From assembly GCA_963575645.1 (NCBI GenBank), contig OY754473.1, forward strand, positions 2,728,001-2,792,000: DNA of 64,000 nucleotides. The letters run 5' to 3'. Numbering within the stretch: position 1 is the stretch's first letter; the number at the start of each line of letters is the position of its first letter. Shown here piece by piece: positions 40,283 to 52,098 of this stretch. The notes beneath the pieces are model-generated. The model was not told the DNA's origin. It worked only from the letters and a program-made list of their open reading frames with translations, and did no database searches. Both the position numbers and the translations under genes were made by a program. This DNA comes from Xanthostigma xanthostigma (taxonomy: Eukaryota; Arthropoda; Insecta; Raphidioptera; Raphidiidae).

Positions 40283-40800
40283 CTGATGAGCTGGCGAGAA
40301 AAGGATTGTCAACTCCATATATTGGCCCAGAACCCGGCATTGGGAGTGTCCAAAAGCACAGTACGGTGTCAAATAAGGGACTGGATCAAAAAATCAGCAC
40401 AAGACAAACTGGAATCAAATTTCCAGGTAGCAACATGGCAAGACTTTTATTAAAGGATCATCCCGCAAGACGAATGAAGAATTACTACAACTCAATAAGA
40501 ACAATTTTCGTCTCGTGGTAGGCCTCCGGACAGGACATTGTGCCCTGAAAGGACACCTCCAAAGAATCGGACTGTTTAACGGGGACTTAAAGTTCAATAA
40601 GGAGACAGAAACACACATTCTGTGGGAACTGGGAATGCGAGGCTTTGGATCGTAGAAGACAGATAATATATGGACAATGTAGAATGAGTTCAGAAGATTA
40701 TATCAATCACCCAGTCCAAGGGCTGCACAAGCTAGTGCAAGGAACGAGGATACTGAACCGAGTGATATAAGAGATTAAGGGTAGCAAGCCCAAGACGCTG
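40283..40800 (+). mobile_element. LINE 3' fragment with RNase H region, copy 1
   Basis: Encodes, in more than one frame, DELARKGLSTPYIGPEP (end of an RNase H domain), then GLRTGHCALKGHLQRIGLF and the tail words of a cysteine motif. RNase H after the reverse transcriptase is typical of I/R1/LOA-type non-LTR elements. Copy 2 at 62592 is close. Several frameshifts separate the pieces; the upstream gene is missing. Confidence 0.75.
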
Positions 40801-41179
40801 CGGTATAAGCCGACTGCCACTAATTAAAAAAAATCCTCGAAAACATTTAAAAAAATATACACGTCGAATTGGTAACATCTGTTTTTTTAAGTCGATTAAA
40901 TTGCGTGCGAAGTTTTCGTGTGCACATAGAGAATGTGATTTTTGCTGTATGCGTAGGAGACCCAAACAAACATTTGAAGAATACTGGAAAGTGCTTTAAA
41001 AATCAATAATGTTTCTGGCAGCATACGTATGTATACGAAGCTTTTGTAAATATTTATTTACAAAATAAAATTGAATTTGAATAATAGAAAGGATTTATTT
41101 CATTATTCAAAATTATAACGGAATATGATAGCGCCATTAAAATTTACATAAAAAAATACATTAAAGAAATCATTAACAT
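40801..41179. other. Unassigned stretch
   Basis: AT-rich, no recognised feature beyond a 77-codon minus frame without domain. Confidence 0.3.
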
Positions 41180-41615
41180 TGTAACAAAACTGTTTTTCGA
41201 TGTGGTGGTAAATATTTATTTAGATATAACAATAAAACGTTAACAAAACAAACTAAAAATACTTCTCTTATATAATGGAAATGAAATAGAAATAATGTAA
41301 CAGTAAAAATAATACAGTCACTAGGTACACAGAAATATATACAAGAAACATTTATGTAAGCACTCTAGAAAATTTATATATAAACTCAATGATTTATGTC
41401 ACTATGTCTTGACTATGAACTCGGTAATACACACTGTCTAACTGTTTCTGATCAGTGAACTGCTGAACGACAAGCACGGTCTATTTATATACCGTGATCG
41501 AACATTCTGGAAAAAATCTACCTGCGTCGATATTCTCCTTCGCAATTCTAGGAAGTTCGAGATTTTGCCACCTGCTTCAATAAAACTCTTCTACCTGCGC
41601 GCAGCGTGCGTCACA
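41180..41615 (-). mobile_element. Solo LTR fossil
   Basis: On the minus strand begins TGTGACGCACGC and ends TTTTGTTACA, with TATATAAATAGAC as a possible TATA region. Related to the fragments at 30-31.4 kb. Stands alone without internal region; old. Confidence 0.6.
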
Positions 41616-42791
41616 ATATTATATAAAATAGTTCAGTGAGAAAACTTTTTGAATACAATTTTAAACTGATAAATGATATGATCTGAATGAGTCATTTTTG
41701 AGAAAATCTACTTCGGCTTTCTTTTTACAAAAATCCGAATTTTGGGAGTTAAAAATTAAAAAAAAAATATTCTCACTTTTTGGCTTTAATTTTTCCATGA
41801 TCTGATAGCTTACTAGTTGATCAACCTTCCTAAAGCTCAAAACCACGAAATTTCCTGTTAGATTTTATGTTGTGTGTTAAAATTTGCAATAAATAAAAAA
41901 GAAAAAAGTAAAAATTCTTCACAGAAGTATTATCATAAAAAAATACGCATTTCCGGCCCCCAACTGATGGTTAAATCATCCTAAATTCATAATTTCTTCT
42001 TATGCGATGAATACGAGTAATTACCGGTCACCCTATATAAACTTTTTTTAATGGTAAGGTAAAAGTACTCTGGTGCCGTAATGCTCTGCCTCGAGAGGTT
42101 TCTAGTTCCATTTAAGTTTAGACCGGAATTAAAGGTCAACCAGCGAAAGGTTACAGCAAAGGAGGGATTTACCTAGTTATTAAAATATGTATTTTAATGT
42201 TCAATGGTCCCATTTCCAAGATCTAAAATTATAATTTGTACCTATATATTATTATTCAATGATTTGAATAACAGTTTAAATGTAAATTAGGGTTGGAAAA
42301 TAATAACAGTTACAAAAACATTAGCATTTTAAATAAACACTGTATTTATAACCAACAAATATTTTTCGTTCGGTAAAATAACAATAATATTTTTTATTCA
42401 ACTCATGCGCGTTATTCATGTTTTATCATGCCTAAAAACCGAACCCTAAATACCCATTTACCGACTGGTGACAATTACTTGTCATAACTCAATGAAGATT
42501 CCTACTAGCTCGGCCATTGTGGAGTAATGAAAATAAACGTAACTATTTTCTGAGTCGTAACGAAATAGTAGGTAACAACAACTCCGTTGTTACCCATTGA
42601 GGTTAAAATTGAGAGACCGAATGTTTTCGACATGGAGTTCATTCATAACCGGCTAACCTCTACCAAAACATTGAATCGTGCTGTTTGGTGCTGTTAGTAT
42701 TGACAGTTTTTTTTTATAAAGAAATAAATAGATATTTACAACATCTCATTATAATTAAAACATAAATAACGCGAAATTGTTGAATAAAATT
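41616..42791. other. Unassigned stretch
   Basis: More than a kilobase with no recognised gene or repeat end. Mostly AT-rich with long A and T runs near 41750 and 41890. Confidence 0.3.
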
Positions 42792-43440
42792 ATGGGCGCA
42801 ACTTGTAGGCTAAGTCATGACCTGTCAGCGCGATGTTTTCAGCACGAGTTGTAGGAGCGAAGCGTGTGCATACTGCGCACCGGAGACGAGTGCTGACACG
42901 TCATGAATGACTTAGACTACTAGTTACGCCAATAACTATTATTCAACATGCGTGAGTAATATAACATTTCGGGGCACTGCTAAATTCGGGAGAAATAATA
43001 AATTACTTCATGTTGAGGCGTAGAGTGCTAATAATGAGCCGAAACTGTACGATAATGTATTACTGCATAGTTTCTGGACCAATAGGAACCCGGTAGCGAG
43101 CAGAAACTGTACGGTAATGAATTATTACTGCATAGTTTCTGGAGCAATAGGAACGCGGTAGCGATTTGTATATATGAAAACAGCATCGCAATTCAGCGAA
43201 AGTCAGGGCCATCTTGTGTGCATCGAGGGCGGTGGGTACGTCAATCAATGAAGTGATTTATTATTTTTCCCTCTTTTATTAGGGCCCCGATTACATATTA
43301 CTCGTGCTAGGTGAATAAAGTATTATGTGCGACCATTGATCGAAGGAGAATATTCCACTCGCGTGTTACCGCAATCGCTACGTTCGTGCGGCAAATTTCA
43401 CGCTCATGGAATCTTCTCCTTCTCTCACTAGTCGCATAAT
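42792..43440 (-). mobile_element. Composite MITE with hairpin partner, copy 2
   Basis: Reverse-orientation counterpart of 36145-36653: MITE body 42953-43317 and hairpin partner 43320-43435. An additional hairpin unit, GGCTAAGTCATGAC against GTCATGAATGACTTAG, lies at 42800-42931. An internal piece with GTACGGTAATGAATTATTAC duplicates about 43030-43150. Confidence 0.65.
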
Positions 43441-43450
43441 ATAGGTACTA

Positions 43451-43751
43451 TTTACCATTCCAACCCACAAGTACTAGATTAGGTCAAAAATCACTTTTCA
43501 TACATTTTACAATATCTTTCCGTTGTGAGGTCTCCCAAATCCAAAAAACATATTTTTGAAAAAACTCTGTGCGTCTGCTAGTCTGTGAACACGATACAGG
43601 TCAAACGGATGAGCGGATTGAAATCAACTTTTGGGAGGATGTTTGGTATGTCACCTCACGCGATATCAAAAATTTTCTTTTCTTTATTATAATCAAATGT
43701 CAACATTTTTGAAGTTGGAATAGTCCCGTCGCCCAATTGGCTGGAATTTTT
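43451..43751 (+). repeat. ACCATTCC-family repeat, copy 7, internally deleted
   Basis: Both ends are present, but the sequence jumps from GGAGGATGTTTGGTATG to TCACCTCACGCGATATC, losing about 330 bases. Confidence 0.75.
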
Positions 43752-43790
43752 ATTCCATCACGCTATATAAAGCGTAAAACAAGTCACAGG

Positions 43791-44195
43791 AAAAAATATT
43801 CCAGCCAATTGGACAACGGGACAATTCCAATTTAAAAAAAAAAACTAACATTCGAAATTGTATAATAAAAAAAAATAAAATTTGTTATGGCGTGTGGTGA
43901 AGCGGGTAACGACTAGTATTAAATATTATGATATTTGCTTTGTAATTTTTAAATGTGCTTTGAGACGTTAAATTTATACTTTGTATTTTTTTGTGCAATA
44001 AATTTATTATTATTATATTTTGTTTGCATCATTATCTACATGATATAATGCTTCACGTCATGAAAAAAAATATCCTAAGCATGTCCAATTAATTTCTTTC
44101 TGACAGAAACAGCCGTTTTTTATTTTATTTTCAAAATATTTCCGAAACTATAAAGTTTAGAAAAAAAAATTTCTACAAAAGTTTCCCATAAAAAC
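43791..44195 (-). repeat. ACCATTCC-family repeat, copy 8, truncated
   Basis: Reversed copy starting AATATTCCAGCCAATTGG and fading at TTTCCCATAAAAAC; lies tail-to-tail with copy 7. An AATAAATTTATTATTATTA stretch is inserted near 43990. Confidence 0.65.
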
Positions 44196-44690
44196 AAATA
44201 CAATCACAAACAAACATGACGTCATAGTGTGTGTTCTGTTCAGAGACAATAAACGTTGCCGTGACTTGCGTTGTCTGGCGCGCGGGCTGCGAAGACAGAA
44301 ACGACGTCACTGCCGGCTCACAAGATAGATTTAAAAACTAGAACCCGAGCTATTTTTCTCGAGCTTGTTTGTCTGCTTGTATTGAGCAAGGACCAATCAG
44401 GAAACAGTATCTTGTCACGTGGGCGACATGGAAAAACGCCCACAAACAAACACGTCGTCATAGGGTGTGTTCTGCTCAGAAACAATTAACGTTCGCTTCT
44501 GTTTAAACAGTCGAACCGTCACTGCGCGCGCACGAAACCCATCTACAAAGCCAGCTTCAATACACGCATCGTGTAAAGTGAACACATAAAAGCCATCGTG
44601 AAATTCAGCGCTTGAAACCCAACAGCCAAATCTAGCGGCAATGCCCCAGCCTCGTGTTCAGCGACCTTTTTCGAAAGAAGCCATTTTAGA
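44196..44690. repeat. TTAA-family fragment
   Basis: Shares CCAATCAGGAAACAGTATCT, GTGTTCTGTTCAGAGACAAT and CACATAAAAGC with the 5279-7650 element. The block TGTGTTCTG..CAGA-ACAAT-AACGTT occurs twice (44230 and 44466). Ends are not clear. Confidence 0.55.
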
Positions 44691-45049
44691 GTTATATTAC
44701 GATCCACCCATTGAATTCGTAGGTAAATAGCCAAAGGAAAAGCACAAGAAAAGAACGGGAGAACATTTTTTTTTTTCTTTTTGGTTTTGAATATTCTAAG
44801 AATATGCTTTCTATTGAACATTTTCTGGCAACACAAAGACTGCAACCTTCGTGTATGTTCGTTCAAGGGGCTTTGTCCACCTCGTTTAAAATCATGAATT
44901 AGTGTATTTGTTCGGTCAATGTCCGGAATCCGGTCAGTGTCGACAATGCCCGAGCCACACATCGGGCAATGTCCGAAATTGGACAAGGTTCAAAAAATAG
45001 ATTTTTTTATAAACATGAACGCTGACATTTGATTGTATCTTTATCATGA
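44691..45049. other. Unassigned stretch
   Basis: A minus-strand frame of 147 codons spans 44543-44986. It covers repeat-derived DNA and a poly-lysine run, with no domain recognised; judged not a gene. Confidence 0.35.
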
Positions 45050-45840
45050 CTAGTGTACCCGTGCAAAACCTTTTGCATGTATTTTCATATTGTTTTCAAA
45101 AAACGATATTTTGATACAGACCTACGACAATAATTGTATTCCTCATTAGTTTCCATTTACAGTTATTTTTCTTTTGATTTAGTTTGATCCGTCAAGTTGT
45201 CTATATTTAATTGGTTATAAATTCAAAAAAAATGTATGAGATCTGTTCATCGTTGTCATGGTTACCCCGCAAGAGCTGTCACAATTCATTTTTAGAAAAT
45301 CTAACCTCATTTGATACATTTACGATTTTCACTATTTTTTCTGATCTGAGACCAAATTTTAGACTTGTTACAGTCCATGTAATATTTAAAAACTCTATTT
45401 TGGCATTAAATTAACATAAACTTACATGTTCTTAAATTATTTGGATAATAAAATAAAATTTATTTGTGTATTAATATTTGGAATATTTGTGCTAAAAAAA
45501 ACGAACTAAAAATATACACTTCAATTGTCAAAGTCGACTTGTCAAACTGTTTGTAAAATCTCCGACATACGTACATATTTGCATTTCTCTCACACTCATG
45601 TCTCGTGAACATCGAAGGATTTTCTCTCTTTACGTTCCTCTTCACCCCGCTACCCCCTCGTCATTTTTACTATTATCGCTTAAAATCACTCCTTTTAAAG
45701 AAATTTCACCAAAAAAAAAAATAGCGATAACATATCTGTGGACTAAAGGCTTCAGTTTAAAAAAAATTGTGCCAATCGGTTTAGTAGGGATGGCTGGCGG
45801 ATTGTCTAGAGATTTAGGGCTTGTGTTTTAAATATATATA
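45050..45840 (-). mobile_element. Helitron-like element
   Basis: Minus-strand 3' end GCACGGGTACA-CTAG (45050-45053) followed by T, after CATGCAAAAGGTTTTGC, which can form the terminal hairpin. The 5' side has CGCCAGCCATCCCTACTAAA near 45795; the exact TC start is not certain. Non-coding. Confidence 0.55.
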
Positions 45841-46312
45841 ATAATAAGTTATCATTAACGCTTTATGGAATTTTTATCACTGATATCGACTATTGAAGAA
45901 TATATTTGTCAGCTTTCTATTACAATTATTGATGACGCAATAAATGGTCCTTCGAAAAGAGCAAATGAAATGGTTCTTCGAAGCGCCCAAAACTTTCATT
46001 AAGTGGTCCTTCGTAGAGAGCGCATTTTCTATAATTTCTCAGATCATTTTTCTCAACCACCCCGTATATTATGACAATTTTCCATTTTACGGTTGAGAGC
46101 ATACAAATCCGTTTACGATTTGACACTAATACAACACGATACAGCTGCAAACACGCTCTCATTTGTTTCGCTTCTGCTATACTTTAATATTGTGGCTCCT
46201 GTTACTGCTTTGTTCTATAAATTGACTTTCAATTCTGAGGACTATTAAAATCAAGTAATAGCTAAATATCTATAACAGCAAGGCAACACCGCTTATTACA
46301 TTTCTAGTGAAA
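45841..46312. other. Unassigned stretch
   Basis: No gene or repeat recognised. A direct repeat of GGTCCTTCGA-AGAGC type occurs at about 45945 and 46006. Confidence 0.3.
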
Positions 46313-46739
46313 TTTTTGACGTGATAACGTCTTATAAATTGATGAAACACCGACTGCACGCACGAAAAAGAGTAACGTTCCGCAAGCGAGAGCGCGATAT
46401 AAGCGATAGTCTCTCTCTTCTCGCGTGACGTCAGAGAGTAGTGTGCGTTCAACATTTTTTTCGGCTGTTCCAGCGAAAGCTACATCTGACAGATGGCCAG
46501 ATAAATTATATGGTTTGTTAACAAATATATAATATATATACATTCTTTTAAATGTCTTTTATAATTATTTAAAAATATGTATTTTGCTTTGGTTGATCAA
46601 ATTATTAGTCGGTAAAAATATAGTTTGATAGCTACTAAAATTTAGGTTATGTATTATTAAATATGATATTCGAGCGGAATACGTTATCACGTAAAACTAT
46701 CGTCCGTAAACCGACTTTACAAACAGCCAATTTTTTTTT
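46313..46739 (+). mobile_element. GACGTGATAACG-family element, copy 4
   Basis: Common outer parts with a short middle (AGCGATAGTCTCTCTCTTCTC). It lacks the Helitron-like segment of copies 1 and 2. Confidence 0.75.
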
Positions 46740-46966
46740 AGTCATAATAAAATTTCGTTTAACAGCATAACGAAACAATCAAAATTGCAATTGTTCATTC
46801 TTTGTTGCCTTTGATGGACGATTATGTAAACCATAAATTTCACGAAGTGCTCTGTAAGTTTCCCGAATAGAATCCTGATTTTGAAAATAAATTTAAACAA
46901 TTTCTAAACGTTATTGCGGCGTGAGTCTTTCCATGATAAGTTGTCAATGCTTATTGAACAGAAATG

Positions 46967-47224
46967 CCATAAAATATTTTTAACAAAAAAATTGAACCGA
47001 CTTCAAAATATGCACTAAAAAGTAAAAAATAATAATTATTGTTATTTTTGGAGTCGGTGTCACATCGGAATTCGAAAGTAGCAATTTAAATCTTACATGT
47101 CTCTAGTTTTCGGAATAGATTTCATTTTGGCTGACACTGACTCCAAAAATAACAGTAATTATTATTTTTTACTTTTTAGTGCATATTTTGAAGTCGGTTC
47201 AATTTTTTTGTTAAAAATATTTTA
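46967..47224. repeat. Foldback repeat, ~95-base arms
   Basis: TAAAATATTTTTAACAAAAA at the left is mirrored at the right, continuing through GAACCGACTTCAAAATATGC and TTTTTGGAGTCGGTGTC. The centre is about 55 bases. Confidence 0.85.
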
Positions 47225-47861
47225 TTTCTCTCTTTTTAGTGTTAGATAAAGTATTGCAATGGGTAGGCCAAGTATGCGTGCCTTTGAAATTTGAGAGTTT
47301 CCCTCGATTTCTCCGGATTCCACCACCAGATCCTGACTTGGTTCCGATGGCACCACCTTGGAAGTGCACTCTTTCGAATAAAAAAATAATTTTAAAAATC
47401 GGTCTATAATTGACGGAGAAATCGGTGAACATACATAAAAAAAAAAATATACAGTCGAACATAGAACCTCCTCCTTTTTTGAAGTCGGTTAAAAACAGCA
47501 TGGCTTCTACCTTCTGTCAAATCAGTTATCCCGATCGAAAGTTCTATCACTCTAAAAAAACACCCGATAGAAAAAGGGGCATTTTCCTAATTTGACGTCC
47601 ACAGTTTTGCCGTGAAAACACACGTGTAATCAATTAACCATAGCCGTGTTAAAAACAGATTTTTATTAACTGGCAGACCTTTTTCTGTTAGCTTGAATTT
47701 TATTTGCCAATTATGCCACATTCGTAGAAATAAAAACGCCTGTACTAAAAAGTTTTGTCATTCGAACCGTTGCGATTGGTGACCAATAAAGTATATACAG
47801 GTTGTCCAAGTTATTCCGTTATTCAATCAGGAAATTATAAAGAGAATGTTTTTTTTTCAGT
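47225..47861. other. Unassigned stretch
   Basis: TTGAAGTCGGTTAAAAA at 47477 echoes the arms of the foldback to its left. ACAGGTTGTCCAAGTTATTC at 47797 has the look of a mariner-type end. No gene recognised. Confidence 0.3.
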
Positions 47862-48018
47862 GTTCCGTAAGGTAATGGAAGCATTGAGAGGAGAAAGGAG
47901 TTCTGGAGTGGCACTGAGCCAAAGTAGTCAAGCCCCCTCCCAAATTGTAAATCACAGTGTCAAACCTTACCGACAAAATAGTGTGTTTACTAATATAATA
48001 TGTATTTTATTCATTTAA
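47862..48018 (+). CDS. Possible short exon, unrecognised
   Basis: A strong pyrimidine-rich acceptor (TTTTTTTTTCAG) precedes an open stretch reading KVMEALRGERSSGVALSQSS and onward to a stop at 48016-48018. The GC content is higher than its flanks. No domain recognised. Low confidence that it is a gene. Confidence 0.15.
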
Positions 48019-48036
48019 ATTTTAAACAGCTGGGGT

Positions 48037-48798
48037 TAAGGGCGTAGATTTTTTTTCTGAGGGGGATTAAGCTAAATATTAATTCCCAAATCAATTTTAC
48101 AATTACCATTCCAACCCACAAGTGGGGAATGGCACTAGTTCAGGTCAAAAATCACTTTTCAAAAATTTTTCAATATCTTTCCGTTTTGAGGTCCCCCTAA
48201 TTTAAAAAACATATTTTTGGAAAACCTCTGTGCGTCTGCTCGTCTGTGAACACGATACAGGTCAAACGGAAGAGCGGATTGAAACCAAATTTTGGGAGAA
48301 TGTTTGGTATGCAAATATGAAGAGCCCTATTGTTTTTGGGGAAAACCGGCGCATGCGCAGAAGAAATATTTGCTATAACAGTGTTTTTTTTATATAATAA
48401 TGGTATACTTTTCATGACGGCTTATTATTCTATTTATTTTTTCAAGAAAGTTTCGTTAAAAATGTTTTTTCTAAACTCTATAGTTTCCGAAATATTTTGA
48501 AAATAAAAAAAAATCAGCCGCTCTTTTGTTTTATGGATCTGTCAGAAATAAACTAGTTCGGCAGGCTTTGATTAATTTTTACACGACGTGAAATATATTA
48601 TGTATGTAACCATGGCAACGAATAGCAAATATCATATATAATACTAGCCATTACATTATTATAATCAAATGTCAACATTTTTGAAGTTGAAATGGTCCCG
48701 TCGCCCAATTGGCTGTATTATTTTCAGTTTTATTTTTTATTATTATGGTCCTGGGGGGGGGGGGTAATTACCTCCTTTCCTCCCCATCTACGCCCTTC
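48037..48798. mobile_element. hAT family 4, copy with nested repeat
   Basis: TAAGGGCGTAGAT and inverted ATCTACGCCCTTC ends with the 8-base pair GCTGGGGT/GCTGGAGT (48029-48036, 48799-48806; one difference). About 610 of its 762 bases are an ACCATTCC-family copy inserted in the middle. Confidence 0.85.
48105..48715 (+). repeat. ACCATTCC-family repeat, copy 9, inside a hAT
   Basis: Starts at ACCATTCCAACCCACAAG directly after TTTTACAATT and ends at CAATTGGCTG before TATTATTTTCAG. Relatives of the hAT at 35294 and 38943 show that some hAT sequence is missing at this junction, so insertion was accompanied or followed by deletion. Confidence 0.75.
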
Positions 48799-48806
48799 GC
48801 TGGAGT

Positions 48807-49242
48807 CACGTTTCTCACCACAGGTTTCTTTATTTCTAAATAATAGTATCCGAATATTAGATTGTCATCAAAATTACATAGGACTGCGAAGTTCCACGTC
48901 AACTGAACATTTGGAAAACGGTGGAATTCGAGTTGAAAGATTTGTTTACACACAACATACGACGTGGCAAGAGTTGAAAACAAAACATCAAACATCAATT
49001 TGTAATTTATTTTCAATGGCTTTTAACTTTTTATACGGTTTATGAAATTATTGACATCATAAAACACAACAAAAAAAAACTCGACTTTCATTATCAAATT
49101 AATTAAATGTTAGTTATAGATTCTTTTGAATAAGCATCAAAAAAACACATTTATTTTCTATAACATTTTTCTAAGGTCACTGTCTCAAGGTTATCTGGAT
49201 CTAATATCAAATCATATTTTCTGTTTATTATCATTTTCAGTA
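48807..49242. other. Unassigned stretch
   Basis: No gene or repeat recognised. Confidence 0.3.
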
Positions 49243-49503
49243 CCGAGCAGAGTGGCGTAGTGGCGAGAGCACTAGACTCGCTCGCATTCGGGAGGTACCG
49301 GGTTCGAATCCCGGCGGTAGCAGATGTGGCTGGAACTTTTCCTGCTGCCTTTAGTCGAGAAACGGTAATTCCGGCCATCTTGTTGAGGTTTTCCATGGTT
49401 TCCCTCAATAATTCCAGATAAATATCGAGATGCCTTCCTTATTCAAGGCCATGGCTGATTACCTGTCAAACTCCTGTGCTCAAAATTTGCCTACCTTGTC
49501 TTA

Positions 49504-50368
49504 TAATAATAAATTATTTTAACTCCTAAGTGGAGCATAGGCCCTCTACGAAAGTTTTAAATCTAGTCCTATCTTTTGCCATATTTTTGACTTGAAGCCA
49601 GGTAGTTCCTAGTACCATAACTTCTTCACGAAAAGTTCTTCTCCAAGATATTTTTGGTCTTCCTCTTTTTCGGTATCCCTGTGGGTTCCAATCCAAGGCT
49701 CTCTTCGCTATGTCGTCATCTGTCTTTCGTAGCGTGTGTCCTATCCAATTTCATTTCCTACGTTTTATAGTTACACAGATTTATTCAAGGCATGCACGTT
49801 TCCAAAGTTCGTTGTTCGAGACGTGTTCATACCATTTCACATTGACAATTGTTCTGAGGCATTTGTTTATGAAGATTTGCAGTTTAGTTGTTATGGCTTA
49901 CGTCACTTTCCTGGTTTCAGATCCATATAGAAGGACCGACTTTACATTCGAATTAAAAATACGTAACTTCGTTTTTTCGAAAATCATGCTTGAATACCAA
50001 ATACGATTTTAACTTCCGAACGCTTGGGATGCTCTTTTGATTCTACTGTCTATATCCACTTCTTCTCCTCCATCATTGCTAATTATACTGCCCAGATAAC
50101 AAAATCCTTCCACTTCTTTAACAGGTATATCTTTTATTACCAGCTGTTGTCGATTCACCTTACCGACTTTCATAACGACTGTCTTATCTATATTGATACG
50201 AAGACCTGCGACTTCTGCCTGTTCCACGAGGAGATTTATTTTTGCTTGCATATCCGCGCTATTATTTGCCAAAAGGCAGACATCATCTGCATAGTCTAGG
50301 TCTTCCAGCCTTCTAGTTAATGTCCACCTAATTTCTCTTGGTATACTAATAACCTTTTCCATTTTTCC
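49504..50368 (-). mobile_element. RTE-like LINE, 5' truncated
   Basis: Inserted in the SINE with the target duplication ACCTTGTCTTA at 49493-49503 and 50369-50379. The LINE's own 3' end, on the minus strand, is a run of TTATTATTATAA type rather than poly(A), as in RTE elements. Only the last ~865 bases of the element were copied, a normal result of incomplete reverse transcription. Confidence 0.85.
49526..50362 (-). pseudogene. Reverse transcriptase C-terminal region
   Basis: Minus strand. LEDLDYADDVCLLANN holds the catalytic YADD motif of reverse transcriptase, followed by GLRINIDKTVVM and FCYLGSIIS (thumb-side motifs). After a frame break near 50009, the C-terminal part follows with WIGHTLRKTDDDIAKRAL, KRGRPKISWRRTF and a final stop at 49526-49528. 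At least one frameshift and one in-frame stop are present. The layout and motifs fit RTE-type elements. Confidence 0.85.
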
Positions 50369-50515
50369 ACCTTGTCTTAATTTCCTAAAAATCCTTCATT
50401 CGCCCGTTGCTACTAATTAAGTGGAAGTTTAAAGAAATGTAGAGAATAATAGGAAGTCTGATAGTGATGGAAAATAGTAATGGCGCGAATGTAACGCGTA
50501 GTTAATAAATTAAAT

Positions 50516-50729
50516 GAATCATTAAACTCTTTCATCGAAATCTACGTCGGCTGCCTTTTAATTAAATTTGCATTTATGTAAAATTATAATATATGTATGC
50601 TTATTTTCAAATAAAGTAATTATTTATTGTCTCTGGTCCAGAGCTCGATTCCCCCCGAAGTGAATTTCTGGCGACGGCCTTGGGCGCGGGAAAGGAGGGA
50701 ATATCGGTCTGTTTTAACAATACGTTAGG
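50516..50729. other. Unassigned stretch
   Basis: No gene recognised. The part CCAGAGCTCGATTCCCCCC is locally GC-rich. Confidence 0.25.
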
Positions 50730-50991
50730 ATTTTATTTTGATATAATATTATGACAAAGCTTAAATGTAATTAATAAACTTCGCGATAAAATATCCAAAT
50801 TAAACCTTGCCTGTAGCACTTCTGTAATCAAAAGAATAATTTCAAAATTCGTCAAATAGTTTTTCTATTTGACGAATTTTGAAATTATTCTTCCGATTAC
50901 AGAAGTGCTACAGGCTAGGTTTAATCTGGGTATTTTATCGCAAAGTTTGTTAATAAAAATTATGCTTATTCATAATATACCAAAATAAAAT
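50730..50991. repeat. Foldback repeat, ~125-base arms
   Basis: ATTTTATTTTG at the left is mirrored by CAAAATAAAAT at the right, and the arms stay matched to the centre, GTCAAATAG-TTTTT-CTATTTGAC. Confidence 0.85.
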
Positions 50992-51960
50992 AGTGTGGGA
51001 CAACAATCGGCTTAATTGTTCAAACAATAACAATATGCGTAGGTAAAAAAGGCTTTGTTGCCAAATTCCAGACAACAATGAACGCAAGAAAAAGAAATAA
51101 CCATCCAGCCCATATTATTTACCTCCACGATAGCACAAGATGTGACGATAGCTCAGGGGACGGACAGTCAGGTATCGTGTATTTCATCGAGTGAATACCT
51201 AATCGACATAAATTGACAGTCAGTACCATGAACAGTACTGAAGTAACTGCTGAGATAAATAAATAAATCAACTGTGTAAATAATTTCGTATGGCGCCTAA
51301 AAACAGTTTTTTGACAATATCTCCTTCCCCACTCATTTTTGGAAAAATATGAATAGCGCCACTGGAAAGAACGAAGGAAACATGTATTTTTCACATGAAA
51401 TTCGAGCGAGTAGTTTGTTAACTAAGGTCACAAATTGACATGCGTCGATCGCCTGCTCAGATTGCAATAGGCTTGTGGGAGCGCGCGCGCTGTACGAAAT
51501 GGCTGTAACTTTTGACTGGGACAAGCAAATGCTATGAAACCAATTTCAAATGAAAAAGTATAATTTTCGTGTTCCAAAATTTTTTTTAAATACTTTCACA
51601 ATTACATAATAAGTAGCTCTACATCATTTCGACACTGGAAATAAATTTCTATTTAATGCAGTTCAAATATTAGATACAGAGTCAAATTGGAAGAAACGCA
51701 ATATCAGTGAAATGTGTTTTATTAGAAAAATCAATTCTATTAATTATATAGAACAGAAACTCAAAATTTAAGTAGTCAGTACAGCTATGTTATGAAGTTG
51801 AACTAAGTTTCGAATTTTTATTTATTATTTTTTGTTTAAAATTTATACATAAACTTGTTGCCATGTTTTGTCTTATGTACCTTAACTTTTGTTAATTGCT
51901 ATGGTTAGATAGTAATTAATGTCTATTTTCATAATTATTGTTTTGAATTTTCATATTGTA
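50992..51960. other. Unassigned stretch with short repeat
   Basis: 50998-51065 carries the AACAATCGGCTT and CAATATGCGTAGGTAAAAA block also at 24.37 kb. Two minus frames (91 and 63 codons) have no recognised domain. Confidence 0.3.
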
Positions 51961-51992
51961 CTTGATAAAGTCTAAATCTATAGACGAAACGT
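51961..51992 (+). ncRNA. Degenerate hammerhead-like core
   Basis: CTTGATAAA takes the place of CTGANGA, then GTCTA pairs with TAGAC, then GAAACGTCGTAC and ATTAATAAATC. Layout as in the other four cores, but the first box is altered, so activity is unlikely. Confidence 0.35.
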
Positions 51993-52098
51993 CGTACATT
52001 AATAAATCTAACTTTTTGTCCACAATCCTTCGATTTTTCTTATTAATTATGTAGCTCTACATTAGAGCACTACGTTGGTTTTCAATTATTTGATGCCG

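Larger units (their letters stand above)
49243..50490 (+). mobile_element. SINE copy split by a LINE
   Basis: The head (49243-49503) keeps the A and B boxes (GTGGCGTAGTGGCGAGAGC, GGTTCGAATCC). The body resumes at 50380 with CCTAAAAATCCTTCATTCGC and fades near 50490, without the usual ATT tail. The interruption is the RTE-like LINE at 49504-50368, with an 11-base duplication. Confidence 0.85.

Noticed and set aside
44543-44986. 147-codon minus-strand frame with a CPMCGSG start that resembles a zinc site
   Set aside because: Only one CxxC pair is present, the frame crosses a poly-lysine run and repeat-derived DNA, and no domain could be recognised.
50516-50700. Possible tRNA-like B box in GAGCTCGATTCCCCCC
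   Set aside because: No A box at the right distance and no foldable cloverleaf.
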